A stretch of DNA of 64,000 nucleotides, taken from the NCBI RefSeq assembly GCF_014650715.1, contig NZ_BMVM01000006.1, forward strand, positions 248,001 to 312,000, given 5' to 3'. The notes under the pieces were generated by a model. It was not told the DNA's origin and made no database searches. It saw nothing but the letters and a program-made list of their open reading frames with translations. The stretch is from Streptomyces bluensis. Lineage in GTDB: Bacteria > Actinomycetota > Actinomycetes > Streptomycetales > Streptomycetaceae. A program made the translations under genes and the position numbers. Below, one piece after another: positions 31,699 to 40,893 of the stretch (positions within the stretch are counted from its first letter, which is position 1; each line of letters begins with the position of its first letter).

Positions 31699-34600
31699 AT
31701 GGGGCGGCAGATCACCACGGGGGAAACCGGACCATTGGACTTCTTCGTCAGCTACTCTCCGGCCGACGAACGCTGGGCGTCCTGGATCGCCTGGACGCTG
31801 GAGGAGGCCGGGTACCGCACGGTCCTCCAGGCCTGGGACTTCGTCCCGGGCACCAACTTCGTCGACTTCATGGACCGCGGGGTCAGCGAGTCCGCCGCCG
31901 TGATCGCCGTACTGTCCCGCAACTACGAGCGCTCCCGGTACGGCCGGATGGAGTGGCAGGCCGCGTTACGCGCCGACCCCGACGCCCCGGAGCGACGGCT
32001 CCTGACCGTACGGGTCGAGGACATCCCGGTGGAGGGCCTGCTGGCCACCATCACCTACGTCGACCTGGTTCCCGTCACCGACCCGTCGGCCGCAAGGGAG
32101 CTGCTCCTCACCCGGGTTCGCCAGGCCCTCGACGGCCGCGCCCGGCCCAGCCTGAGCCCCGGCTACCCGGGCGGCCTCCCCGCGCCCGCGCCCCCGCCGG
32201 AGCCGACCGCTCCGCCGGCGCCCGCACGGCCGCTCGGCGGCCTCGGCTGGGCCGGCCGGCGCAGGCCCGCGGTACCGCCGTCGTACCCGCTGAGCCGGGG
32301 GGACGTCCAGGCGCGTGAGGCGGTCAGTGTGCTCCACCTGGCCGGGCCCGCCTTCGGCCGCGGGCAGGACCCCGCCGAGTTGCAGGCGGCGATCTGGGGC
32401 GACCTCGTCGAACTCACCGACGCCGGTGCACCCGCCCCCGACCTGCTGGTGGTCACCGGCGACCTGACCGCCTCCGGCAGCCCGCGCGAGTTCGAACAGG
32501 CGCTGGCCTTCCTCACCGGCCTGCGGGCGCTGCTCGGCCTGGAACCGCACCGGGTCGCCCTCGTGCCCGGCGGCCAGGACGTCAACCAGGCCGCCTGCCG
32601 GGCCTACTTCAGCACCTGCGAGGCCGACGAGATGCCGCCCCGGCCGCCGTACTGGCCCAAGTGGCGGCACTTCGCCCGGCTCTTCCAGGAGCTCTACCAG
32701 GGCCTCGACGCGGTCTTCGACAGCGACCAGCCGTGGACCCTCTTCCCCGTGCCCGAACTGCACACCGTCGTCGCGGGCCTGAACTCCTCGATGGCCTACA
32801 GCCACCGCCTCGACGACCAGTACGGCATGGTCGGCCCCGAGCAGGCCGCCTGGTTCGCCCAGGCGCTGCGCCCGTACGAGGACGAGGGGTGGCTGCGGAT
32901 CGGTGTCCTGCGCCATCCCCCCGGCACTCCCGCCCGGACCGGTGCGGTGCGCGGCGGCACCCCGGACGGCACCGGCCCGCTGCGCGACACCGACGTCCTG
33001 GCCCGGCTGACCGCACCCCGGCTGCATCTGCTACTGCACGGCCCGAGCGGCCCCGGCGCGCAGCCGGTCCTCGCCACCGGGTCCGGTGAGGTGCATGTGC
33101 TCGGCGCCGCCGGGCCGGGCCGGCACCAGCTGCTCCGCATCAGCCGTGACGGCCTGACGAGTTGGCATGGCCAGGGCCAGGGCCAGGGCCAGGACCTGCG
33201 CCAGGGCCAGGGCCAGGGCCAGGACCAGGGGCCGCGGCGCCACCCGGTCGAGTGGCGGCGCGCCCACCGCGCGTTCGGCCCCGGCCCCGACGAACCCGCG
33301 GACGCCGCGGGCCCCGGAAGCGCCACGACGGACACCGCCGGGAACCCGGCCGTCCCGGACGGCGACGGCGGCGCGGCCGAGCCGGAGCTCCGCGCCGTGC
33401 AGTCACCGGCCGAGGCGCTGCTCGCACGCGTCGCGGAGGTCTGCCGCACCCGCCACGAGGGCGCCCAGATCCGCCCGGTGGCCGGACCGGTGCCCCAACT
33501 GCTGGTCACCTGGACCCAGTCGGGCTTCGTCCGGCAACAGCGGGTGGCCGTGCACACCGGCACCCCCACCGCACAGGACGTCGAACGTTTCGTGGCCCTC
33601 GTACACGCCGCGGACTCCGAGACCGAGGCCGAACTCGTCCACGACGGCCCGCCACCCGCCCGCGACCTGCGCGACCTGGCCCGCCGCAGGGGCGTACGGG
33701 TGCGCAGCTTCACCGAGTTCCAGGGCCTGCTCGACCTGCGCGGCTACGTCGGCGCACAGAGTGAGCGGCTGCGCACCGACCCCCGCTACCCCCCGGACAT
33801 GTACCTGCCGCAGCGGTACCGGGAGGTGGAACGCCTCGGCGCCGAGGACCGCGACGGACTGGTCGACGACATGCTCCGGCTGCTCGACTCCGACCAGGGC
33901 CGCTTCCTGCTGCTGCTCGGCGACTTCGGGCACGGCAAGACCTTCGCGCTGCGCGAGCTGGCCCGCCGCATCCCGGCCGAACTGCCACACCTGGTCCCAC
34001 TGCTGGTGGAACTGCACGCGCTGGACCGGGCCTACTCCTTCGAGGGACTGGTCGCCGCCCACCTCGCCGCCCACGGCGTCGACAACATCGATCTGCGTGC
34101 CTTCCGCTACATGCTCCAGCAGGGCCGGATCGTGCTGCTCTTCGACGGCTTCGACGAACTGGTCACCCAGGTCAGCTACGACCGCGCCGCCGAACGCCTC
34201 CAGGTGCTGCTGGACTCCGCCGTGGACAACGCCAAGATCGTGGTCAGCAGCCGCACCCAGCACTTCCGCTCCCAGGGGCAGGTGCTCACCGCGCTCGGCG
34301 AACGCGTCGGCCTGCTCCCGCAGCGCCGGGTGCTGGCCGTCCAGGAGTTCACCCCCCAGCAGATCCGCGCCTACCTGGTCAACCGCTACGACGGCGACGA
34401 ACGCGCCGCCGACCGCCGCGTACGGCTCCTGGACGCCATCCCCGATCTGCTCGCCCTGTGCCGCAACCCCCGGCTGCTCGGCTTCGTCGCCGACCTCGAC
34501 GACGACCAGCTGCGCGCCGTCGCCGGGGCCGGCCGCGCGCTCAGCCCCGCCGGGCTCTACCAGGAAGTGCTCACCGCCTGGCTGCGCTTCGAAGCGCACC

Positions 34601-37600
34601 GCGGCACCGGCGGGCCCGGCCGGGCGCCCGGACTCGGCCTGGACCAGCTGTGGAACGCGGTCACCGCGCTCGCCCTGCGACTGTGGGAGAGCGGCCAGGA
34701 CTCGCTGCGGCTCGACGAGCTCACCGACGTCGCCGAGACCCTGACCGGACTCGCCGACAGCCGGCTGTCCGTGCCGCAGGCCGCGCACGCCGTCGGCTCC
34801 GGGAGCCTGCTGGTCCGCAGCGAGGACGGCGTGTTCCGGTTCATCCACGGCTCGGTGGTGGAGTGGCTGATCGCCCGGGAGTGCGCCCGGCGGCTGGCCA
34901 CCGGCGACACCACCCTGCTGGCACGGCGCCAACTGAGCCGGCTGGCCGTCGAGTTCCTGTGCGACCTCGCCGACCACCGGGTCTGCCAGGAGTGGGCCGA
35001 GGGCGCGCTGAGCGACACCGCCGGGGACGACCCGGAGCTGACCGTGCGGGGCGAGGAGACCGCCCGCGCCAACGCCGTGAAGATCCTCACCCGGCTCCGG
35101 GTCCCCGCCCACACCGACCTGCGCGGCGCCGCCCTCGCCGGGGAGGACCTCTCCTACCGCGACTTCTCCGGCGTCGACCTCACCCGCGCCGACCTCACCG
35201 ACGCCCGGCTCGTCGGCGCCAACCTCTCCGGCGCCGTGCTGCGCCACGCCCGGCTCACCGGGGCGTGGCTCGACGGCGCCGACCTGACCGGCGCCGATCT
35301 GCGCGGCGCGGATCTGCGGCGGGCCCGGCTGATCCGCACCGATCTGACCGGCGCCCAGGTGGAGGGCGGCCGGTGGCGGCGGGCGGCACTCGTCGCGGCG
35401 ACCACCGGACCCGGCCTGCCGGACACCCCCGAACTGGCCACCGCCGCCATCGCCCCCGGCATGGCCGTCGACTCCGGCTTCCGGCCCTCCGCGGTCGGTG
35501 TGCCCTACGGCTTCGACATGCGCACCAGCCGGCTGCCCGAGCCCATCTCGTACAGTCCCGACGGCGAACTCCTCGCCGTGGGCAGCGAGGACGGCGGAGT
35601 GCTGGTGTGCGACGCCGTCACCGGCACCGCCCTGCGCACCCTTCAGGGCCACACCGGCCGGGTCTACGCGGTCAAGTTCCGCGACCGGGTGCTGGCCACG
35701 GGCAGCGCCGACGGCACCGTACGCCTGTGGGACCCGGTCTCCGGACGGTGCCGCCACGGCTTGCGGATCCACCCCGGCGGGGTCTGGCCGGTCGTCCTCG
35801 ACGCCGACGGCTCCCTGCTGGCCACCGGCGACGCCGACGGCGTGGTCACCTTGTGGGACACCGCCTCGGGCACCCCGCTGCACCGGCTCCCCGGCCACTC
35901 CGCCCCCGTCTACACGGTGGCCTTCGGGCCGGACGGCACCACCCTCGTCACCGGGGACGCCTCCGCCGCCGTACGGCTGTGGGACCTCGCCACCGGACGG
36001 CGGCTCGGTGAACTGCCGGGCCACCGGGGCGCGGTGTTCCGGGCCCGGTTCAGTCCCGACGGCCGCCTGCTCGCCACCGGGGACATGGGCGACGGGCAGG
36101 GGGCCGGCACGGTCCGGGTGTGGGACGTCACCGAGCGGCGGGTGCTGCACGAGTTCACCGGCCATCCGGGCCGCGTCTACACCCTGGACTTCCACCCCGG
36201 CGGCAGGTTCCTGGTCAGCGGCGACACCGAAGGGGACGTCCGGCTGTGGGACCTGGTCGCGGGCGGCCCCGCCGGGCTGCTCGGCGGCTGCCGCGGCGCC
36301 GTGTACCAGGTGCTGTTCGATCCCGACGGGACGCTCCTCGCCGCCGGGGACAGCGCCGGAGTGGTCCGGCTGTGGCGGATCGACGCGGAGGCCGACCCGG
36401 TGTCCGGCGGCTCGCCCGTCGCCGTGCCGCTGAGCCGGCAGCCCTCGGAACATCGCGGCTCGGTCTGGGTGTGCAAGTTCCGTCCGGGCGGCGACACGCC
36501 CGCCCTGGACACCGGCTCGCTGCTGGTGACCGGCGGCAACGACGGCGTCGTACGGATCTGGGACCCGGCCACCGGCCAGGGCAGACGCATCCTGCGCGGC
36601 CACGGACGCCGCATCGGCACCGTGTCGTTCAGCGCCGACGGTTCGATGCTGGCGGCCGGCGGCAACGACGGCGTCGTCGGCGTGTGGCACACCACCTCCG
36701 GGCGGCGGCTGCGCGAACTCACCGGCCAGGGCGACCGCCTGGTCTCGGCGGTGTTCAGCCCCGGCGGCTCCCTGCTGGGCACCGCGAGCAGCGACGGCGA
36801 CATGTACCTGTGGAACGCCGCCACCGGCGAGTACCAGCGTGAGATGGACGTCGAGACGGACCATGTGTGGGCGGAGGCGTTCAGCCCCGACGGCGAACTG
36901 CTGGCCACCGCCAACGACGACGACACCGTACGGCTGTGGTACCGGGCCACCGGCGCGCACGTCACCACCATCGGCGAGCACTTCGGCCGGGTCCGCTCGA
37001 TCGCCTTCCGCTCCGACGGCGCGGTCCTGGCCACCGGCTGCGACGACCGCAAGGTGCGGATCTGGGACCTGGCCGACCGCCGGATCACCGCCGTCCTCGA
37101 CGGACACACCGACCGGGTGTACGCCGTGGCGTTCGCGCCCGACGGGTCCTGGCTGGCCAGCGCCTCCTGGGACGGGCACGCCGTGATCTGGCATGACGGC
37201 GCGGCCGCGCACCGGCTGACCGGCCACACCGGAAAGCTGTGGACGGCCGCGGCCCACCCCATGCGCCCCCTGCTGGCGACGGCCGGCGACGACCGGACGG
37301 TACGCCTGTGGGACGCGCACACCGGCCGCGAGACCGCCGCCCTGACCGGCCACACCGGCCGGGTCCTGGCGATGGCCTTCAGCCCCGACGGCTCCCTGCT
37401 GGCCAGCGGCGGCGAGGACGGCACGGTACGCCTCTGGAACGTCCCCGCCGACGCCCCCGCAACCCTGCGCGCCACCCTGGTCGGCATGCCCGGCGGCTGG
37501 GCCGCGCTGTCGCCGTCCGGCGGCTACAAGTACGAGGGCGACGTCACCGGCGAGTTCTGGCACGTGGTCGGCATGTGCCGCTTCGAGCCCGGCGAACTCG

Positions 37601-37653
37601 ACGACAACCTGCCGGGCGTGCGGCACATACCGCTGGAGGAGCCGCTGGGGTGA
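31699..37653 (+). CDS. TIR / phosphoesterase-like / NACHT / pentapeptide / WD40 protein
   Basis: Giant 1984-residue STAND NTPase. Order: TIR domain (about 12-140; DFFVSYSPADERWASWIAW, candidate NADase glutamate E85 in RMEWQAAL); calcineurin-like phosphoesterase region (about 205-485) with altered metal motifs (VVTGDLT, VPGGQDVN); glycine-glutamine repeat (about 489-510); linker domain (555-690); NACHT NTPase (about 735-900; P-loop GDFGHGKT 741-748, Walker B LLFDGFDEL near 815); about 16 pentapeptide repeats (1140-1226); about 15 WD40 repeats (1281-1920). Such proteins sense a trigger with the C-terminal repeats, oligomerise, and fire the TIR, usually as NAD+ depletion. L90 is a TTA codon. ATG 31699 is preferred over GTG 31654, whose extra codons are AT-ending and unlike the gene. 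Confidence 0.9.
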   Translation: MGRQITTGETGPLDFFVSYSPADERWASWIAWTLEEAGYRTVLQAWDFVPGTNFVDFMDRGVSESAAVIAVLSRNYERSRYGRMEWQAALRADPDAPERRLLTVRVEDIPVEGLLATITYVDLVPVTDPSAARELLLTRVRQALDGRARPSLSPGYPGGLPAPAPPPEPTAPPAPARPLGGLGWAGRRRPAVPPSYPLSRGDVQAREAVSVLHLAGPAFGRGQDPAELQAAIWGDLVELTDAGAPAPDLLVVTGDLTASGSPREFEQALAFLTGLRALLGLEPHRVALVPGGQDVNQAACRAYFSTCEADEMPPRPPYWPKWRHFARLFQELYQGLDAVFDSDQPWTLFPVPELHTVVAGLNSSMAYSHRLDDQYGMVGPEQAAWFAQALRPYEDEGWLRIGVLRHPPGTPARTGAVRGGTPDGTGPLRDTDVLARLTAPRLHLLLHGPSGPGAQPVLATGSGEVHVLGAAGPGRHQLLRISRDGLTSWHGQGQGQGQDLRQGQGQGQDQGPRRHPVEWRRAHRAFGPGPDEPADAAGPGSATTDTAGNPAVPDGDGGAAEPELRAVQSPAEALLARVAEVCRTRHEGAQIRPVAGPVPQLLVTWTQSGFVRQQRVAVHTGTPTAQDVERFVALVHAADSETEAELVHDGPPPARDLRDLARRRGVRVRSFTEFQGLLDLRGYVGAQSERLRTDPRYPPDMYLPQRYREVERLGAEDRDGLVDDMLRLLDSDQGRFLLLLGDFGHGKTFALRELARRIPAELPHLVPLLVELHALDRAYSFEGLVAAHLAAHGVDNIDLRAFRYMLQQGRIVLLFDGFDELVTQVSYDRAAERLQVLLDSAVDNAKIVVSSRTQHFRSQGQVLTALGERVGLLPQRRVLAVQEFTPQQIRAYLVNRYDGDERAADRRVRLLDAIPDLLALCRNPRLLGFVADLDDDQLRAVAGAGRALSPAGLYQEVLTAWLRFEAHRGTGGPGRAPGLGLDQLWNAVTALALRLWESGQDSLRLDELTDVAETLTGLADSRLSVPQAAHAVGSGSLLVRSEDGVFRFIHGSVVEWLIARECARRLATGDTTLLARRQLSRLAVEFLCDLADHRVCQEWAEGALSDTAGDDPELTVRGEETARANAVKILTRLRVPAHTDLRGAALAGEDLSYRDFSGVDLTRADLTDARLVGANLSGAVLRHARLTGAWLDGADLTGADLRGADLRRARLIRTDLTGAQVEGGRWRRAALVAATTGPGLPDTPELATAAIAPGMAVDSGFRPSAVGVPYGFDMRTSRLPEPISYSPDGELLAVGSEDGGVLVCDAVTGTALRTLQGHTGRVYAVKFRDRVLATGSADGTVRLWDPVSGRCRHGLRIHPGGVWPVVLDADGSLLATGDADGVVTLWDTASGTPLHRLPGHSAPVYTVAFGPDGTTLVTGDASAAVRLWDLATGRRLGELPGHRGAVFRARFSPDGRLLATGDMGDGQGAGTVRVWDVTERRVLHEFTGHPGRVYTLDFHPGGRFLVSGDTEGDVRLWDLVAGGPAGLLGGCRGAVYQVLFDPDGTLLAAGDSAGVVRLWRIDAEADPVSGGSPVAVPLSRQPSEHRGSVWVCKFRPGGDTPALDTGSLLVTGGNDGVVRIWDPATGQGRRILRGHGRRIGTVSFSADGSMLAAGGNDGVVGVWHTTSGRRLRELTGQGDRLVSAVFSPGGSLLGTASSDGDMYLWNAATGEYQREMDVETDHVWAEAFSPDGELLATANDDDTVRLWYRATGAHVTTIGEHFGRVRSIAFRSDGAVLATGCDDRKVRIWDLADRRITAVLDGHTDRVYAVAFAPDGSWLASASWDGHAVIWHDGAAAHRLTGHTGKLWTAAAHPMRPLLATAGDDRTVRLWDAHTGRETAALTGHTGRVLAMAFSPDGSLLASGGEDGTVRLWNVPADAPATLRATLVGMPGGWAALSPSGGYKYEGDVTGEFWHVVGMCRFEPGELDDNLPGVRHIPLEEPLG

Positions 37654-37666
37654 GGTGACCTGGGGC

Positions 37667-38815
37667 CTAGCCGAGCGCGGCCTGGATGATCCGGACCGCC
37701 ACCGGGTTCATGTCCTCGGACTTCGCGTCGGTGGCGTTGACCGAGTACACGAGGGTGAGGGACAGATCGCGGGTCGCGGCGATGACCGTGCTGTAGCCGG
37801 GACGGGCGCCCGTCTTGACCCACACCTGACGGCCGTTGGGCAGCTTCTCCAGCTTCAGCCCCGCGCTCATCGTCGCGCCGGGGATGTCCGGCACGGTGAA
37901 CATCTCCTTCAACTGCGGCTCGGGCACGACCTGTCCGCCGAACAGCGCGACCAGGAACCGCTCCAGGTCCGCCGTGGTCGAGATCATGTCGCCCGCGGCC
38001 CACCGGTCGGACATGTTCCACTCGGTGGCGTCGACCAGGCGCCCGTCGGTGAGGAGTTGGTAACCGCGGTTGTGGGGGCCGTGGATACGGGGGTCGGGGC
38101 CGCCGGGGAAGGACGTGTGCCGCATGCCGACCGGCTTCAGCACGCGGACGTACGCCTGGTGCTCGTACGAGTCGCCCGTCACCCGCTCGATCAGCAGGCC
38201 GAGGACGGTGTAGTCGATGTTCTGGTACTGCTGCTCGTCACCCGGGCCGAAGTCGGGGCCCTGGGCGACCGACGAGGCCACGACCTCCTCGGGCGTCAGG
38301 GTGACGTAGCGGTTCTCGTAGCCCTCGCCGTCGACCGGGCCGAGGCCCTTGCCCGGTTTCAGCCCGCTCGTGAAGGTCAGCAGGTGCCGTACGGTGACGG
38401 GCTCCTTGAAGGTGTCGGGGAGAAGGCCGGGGAGGTACGTCTCCACGTCCTCGTCCAGGTCGACGCGCCCCTCGGCGGCGAGTTGCAACACCACCGCCGC
38501 GGTCACCACCTTCGTTGTGGAACCGGCGCGGAAGCGTCCGTTCTCCAGGGCCGGGCGGTTCGTCGTCAGGTCGCGGACCCCGGAGGTGCCCCGCCAGGTG
38601 CCGGAGGTGCCGCCGACCCGCACGAGCGCGGCCGTCGCGTCGTCGTCCGGCAGCTCGGAGATCGCGTCGCAGAGCGCGGTGTGGTTCGGGCCCGTGGTGT
38701 CGCAGCGTGCCGGCGGTCGGGTCACGGGGGAGGCGGCGGCCACCGCGGGGCCGGCCGCCACGCCCAGGGCGAGGACGGAGGCGAGGGCGACGGCCAAGCG
38801 CGAACGAAGGGGCAT
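37667..38815 (-). CDS. Secreted serine hydrolase of the beta-lactamase/DD-peptidase fold
   Basis: About 382 residues with a signal peptide (MPLRSRLAVALASVLALGVAAGPAVAAA), so exported. Class C-like active-site motifs are complete: SxxK is S99-T-T-K102 (RAGSTTKVVTAAVV), YxN is QYQNIDYTVLG, and the KTG triad is VKTGARPGY. Similar streptomycete proteins are D-alanyl-D-alanine carboxypeptidases or esterases. ATG 38815 follows AGGAG with seven bases spacing. It converges on the STAND gene with 13 bases between the stops. A beta-lactamase role is less likely. Confidence 0.85.
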   Translation of the reverse strand: MPLRSRLAVALASVLALGVAAGPAVAAASPVTRPPARCDTTGPNHTALCDAISELPDDDATAALVRVGGTSGTWRGTSGVRDLTTNRPALENGRFRAGSTTKVVTAAVVLQLAAEGRVDLDEDVETYLPGLLPDTFKEPVTVRHLLTFTSGLKPGKGLGPVDGEGYENRYVTLTPEEVVASSVAQGPDFGPGDEQQYQNIDYTVLGLLIERVTGDSYEHQAYVRVLKPVGMRHTSFPGGPDPRIHGPHNRGYQLLTDGRLVDATEWNMSDRWAAGDMISTTADLERFLVALFGGQVVPEPQLKEMFTVPDIPGATMSAGLKLEKLPNGRQVWVKTGARPGYSTVIAATRDLSLTLVYSVNATDAKSEDMNPVAVRIIQAALG

Positions 38816-38947
38816 CGGCAACTCCTGTGCAGGGGGCGGGTGTTGCCGCTGATCATGCTGTGGGGTGCGCGTCCCGCGGATCGTCACTGAGGAGGGCGCG
38901 GTCCCCGGAGGCGGTCCCGGGGCTGCCCCTAGGGGACCGGGAGGGGG

Positions 38948-39640
38948 CTACGTCCCGCGCAGCGCACACAACATGTCGATCCGGTTCGTCGTGATCGAGT
39001 CGACCCCCGCGGCCAGCAGCCGGCGCATCGAGCGGCGGGTGTCGGGGGTCCACACCGACAGCAGGTAGCCGTTCCGGTGGACGCGGGTGGCGAGTTCCCG
39101 GGTCACCAGGCCGAAGCGGTAGTTGAGCCAGCGCGGGCGGATGGCGTCGAGGAGTGCCGGGCGCGGTGGGGCGAGCGTCGTCCAGGTCAGGGCGATCTCG
39201 GCGGAGGGGGCTGCGGCGCGCACGGCGAGCATCGTGCCGGCGCCCGCGCAGTAGTAGACCCGCTCCTCGGCCCCGCACTCCCGGACGACGTCCACGACCC
39301 GCCGCACGGCTCGGGGGTCGGCCGCGCCCGGAAGGTCGATCATCAGCCGGGTGCCGGCGGCGGCGAGCAGCGCGTCCGCCAGCGTCGGCACCCCGCCGCC
39401 GGTGAGCCCGCGCACCTCGGCCGAGGACAGCGAGGCCAGCGGCCGGTCCTGCGCCCACAGCCGCTTCAGGGTCGCGTCATGCAGCAGGACCGGCATGCCG
39501 TCCCGGGTCAGCCGTACGTCGATCTCCACCGCGTCCGCGCCCGCCCGGAGTGCGGAGTGCAGGGAGGCGATCGTGTTCTCGCGGGCCTGGTAGGGGTGGC
39601 CGCGATGGGCCACGGCTGTCACGGTGCGCATGCGCTCCAT
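38948..39640 (-). CDS. Glycerophosphodiester phosphodiesterase family protein
   Basis: 230-residue TIM-barrel enzyme that cleaves glycerophosphodiesters to glycerol-3-phosphate and an alcohol. Catalytic and metal residues are visible: AHRG (H12), ENT (E21), EIDVRLTRDG (E39, D41) and VLLHD (H54). LSVWTPDTRRSMRRLLAAGVDSITTNRID is the usual C-terminal end. There is no signal peptide, so a cytoplasmic enzyme. It lies 17 bases upstream of where adenosine deaminase ends on the same strand, so the two may be co-transcribed. Confidence 0.9.
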   Translation of the reverse strand: MERMRTVTAVAHRGHPYQARENTIASLHSALRAGADAVEIDVRLTRDGMPVLLHDATLKRLWAQDRPLASLSSAEVRGLTGGGVPTLADALLAAAGTRLMIDLPGAADPRAVRRVVDVVRECGAEERVYYCAGAGTMLAVRAAAPSAEIALTWTTLAPPRPALLDAIRPRWLNYRFGLVTRELATRVHRNGYLLSVWTPDTRRSMRRLLAAGVDSITTNRIDMLCALRGT

Positions 39641-39657
39641 TGTGCTGGCCCGGAGTG

Positions 39658-40743
39658 TCAGGGAGTGAGCCAGGCAGAGGTGTACGTGTCGATCTCGGCC
39701 GTGATCCGGGCCTTGCCCGCGGCGTCCAGGAAGGACGCCTCCACCGCGTTCTTGGCGAGCGCGGCCAGCCCCTGCTCGTCGAGGTCGAGGAGGCGGGCGG
39801 CGACGGCGTACTCGTTGTTGAGGTCCGTGCCGAACATCGGCGGGTCGTCGGAGTTGATGGTGACCAGGACCCCGGCCCGCACGAACTCCTTGATCGGGTG
39901 TTCGTCGAGCGTGCGGACCGCGCGGGTGGCGATGTTGGAGGTCGGGCAGACCTCCAGGGCGATGCGCTGCTCGGCGAGGTGGGCGAGGAGCTTCGGGTCC
40001 TGCGCGGCGCTGGTGCCGTGCCCGATGCGCTCCGCGCGCAGTTCGGTCAGGGCGTCCCAGACCGTCTCAGGGCCGGTGGTCTCCCCGGCGTGCGGGACCG
40101 AGCGCAGTCCGGCGGCGATGGCCTGGTCGAAGTACGGCTTGAACTGCGGACGCGGTACGCCGATCTCGGGCCCGCCGAGCCCGAACGAGACGAGGCCCTC
40201 CGGGCGCAGCCCGTCCGTCGTGGCCAGCCGGGTCGTCTCCTCGGCGGAGGCGAGGCCCGCCTCTCCGGGGATGTCGAAGCACCAGCGCAGCACGGTCCCG
40301 AAGTCGGCCTCGGCCGCCTTGCGGGCGTCCTCGATCGCGTCCATGAAGGCGCGCTCGTCGATGCCGCGGCTGGTGGAGGAGTACGGCGTGATGGTCAGCT
40401 CGGCGTAGCGCACCTGCTGCCGGGCCATGTCCCGGGCGACCTCGTAGGTGAGCAGCCGGACGTCCTCGGGGTTGCGGATGAGGTCCACCACGGACAGGTA
40501 CACGTCGATGAAGTGCGCGAAGTCCGTGAACGTGAAGTAGTCCGCGAGGGCCTCGGGGTCGGTGGGCACCTTGGAGTCGGGGTGCCGGGCGGCCAGTTCC
40601 GAGACGATGCGGGGGGAGGCGGAGCCGACGTGGTGCACGTGCAGTTCGGCCTTCGGGAGGCCGGCGATGAAGGCGTGCAGGTCGCGGGCGGCGGCGCCGG
40701 TGGCGCTGGTCGGGCCCTCCGGTACGGCGTGGCGGTCGGGCAA
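39658..40743 (-). CDS. add: Adenosine deaminase
   Basis: 361-residue zinc hydrolase that turns adenosine into inosine in purine salvage. Metal ligands H35 and H37 stand in AELHVHHVGSAS, which here reads HVG where many have LDG. SVPHAGETTGPE gives the next histidine and the catalytic glutamate, and VLVTINSDDPPMFGTDL the aspartates. The variant first motif is common in actinobacterial paralogues, which may prefer adenosine, adenine-like or modified substrates. ATG 40743. Divergent from the DUF4190-like gene. Confidence 0.85.
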   Translation of the reverse strand: MPDRHAVPEGPTSATGAAARDLHAFIAGLPKAELHVHHVGSASPRIVSELAARHPDSKVPTDPEALADYFTFTDFAHFIDVYLSVVDLIRNPEDVRLLTYEVARDMARQQVRYAELTITPYSSTSRGIDERAFMDAIEDARKAAEADFGTVLRWCFDIPGEAGLASAEETTRLATTDGLRPEGLVSFGLGGPEIGVPRPQFKPYFDQAIAAGLRSVPHAGETTGPETVWDALTELRAERIGHGTSAAQDPKLLAHLAEQRIALEVCPTSNIATRAVRTLDEHPIKEFVRAGVLVTINSDDPPMFGTDLNNEYAVAARLLDLDEQGLAALAKNAVEASFLDAAGKARITAEIDTYTSAWLTP

Positions 40744-40802
40744 GGTTCCTCCCCGGGAACGGCGCCCCGGACCGTGGCCGGGGACGCGGGTGATCGGCTG
40801 AT

Positions 40803-40822
40803 CGATGACTCAGGGATCATCG
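40803..40822. promoter_or_regulatory. Inverted repeat between add and the DUF4190-like gene
   Basis: CGATGA (40803-40808) and TCATCG (40817-40822) form a symmetrical site with an 8-bp spacer in the divergent gap. It could bind a regulator of either gene. No family can be named. Confidence 0.3.
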
Positions 40823-40893
40823 TAGGCGGCGGCCTGTGCGCGACAGACCTGGGCCGTAGCATGACGGAACGTACAACAGAGGGGATCCCGCGC

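Noticed and set aside
33403..37626. 1407-codon open frame on the minus strand opposite the STAND gene
   Set aside because: It is an antisense shadow of high-GC coding sequence: composition is Gly/Ala/Val/Gln-rich, no domains, no start signals. The plus strand has clear NACHT, pentapeptide and WD40 motifs.
37667..38815. Serine hydrolase as an antibiotic-resistance beta-lactamase or as part of the STAND system
   Set aside because: Motifs fit DD-carboxypeptidase/esterase-like proteins common in Streptomyces, and it is convergent, not co-transcribed, with the STAND gene.
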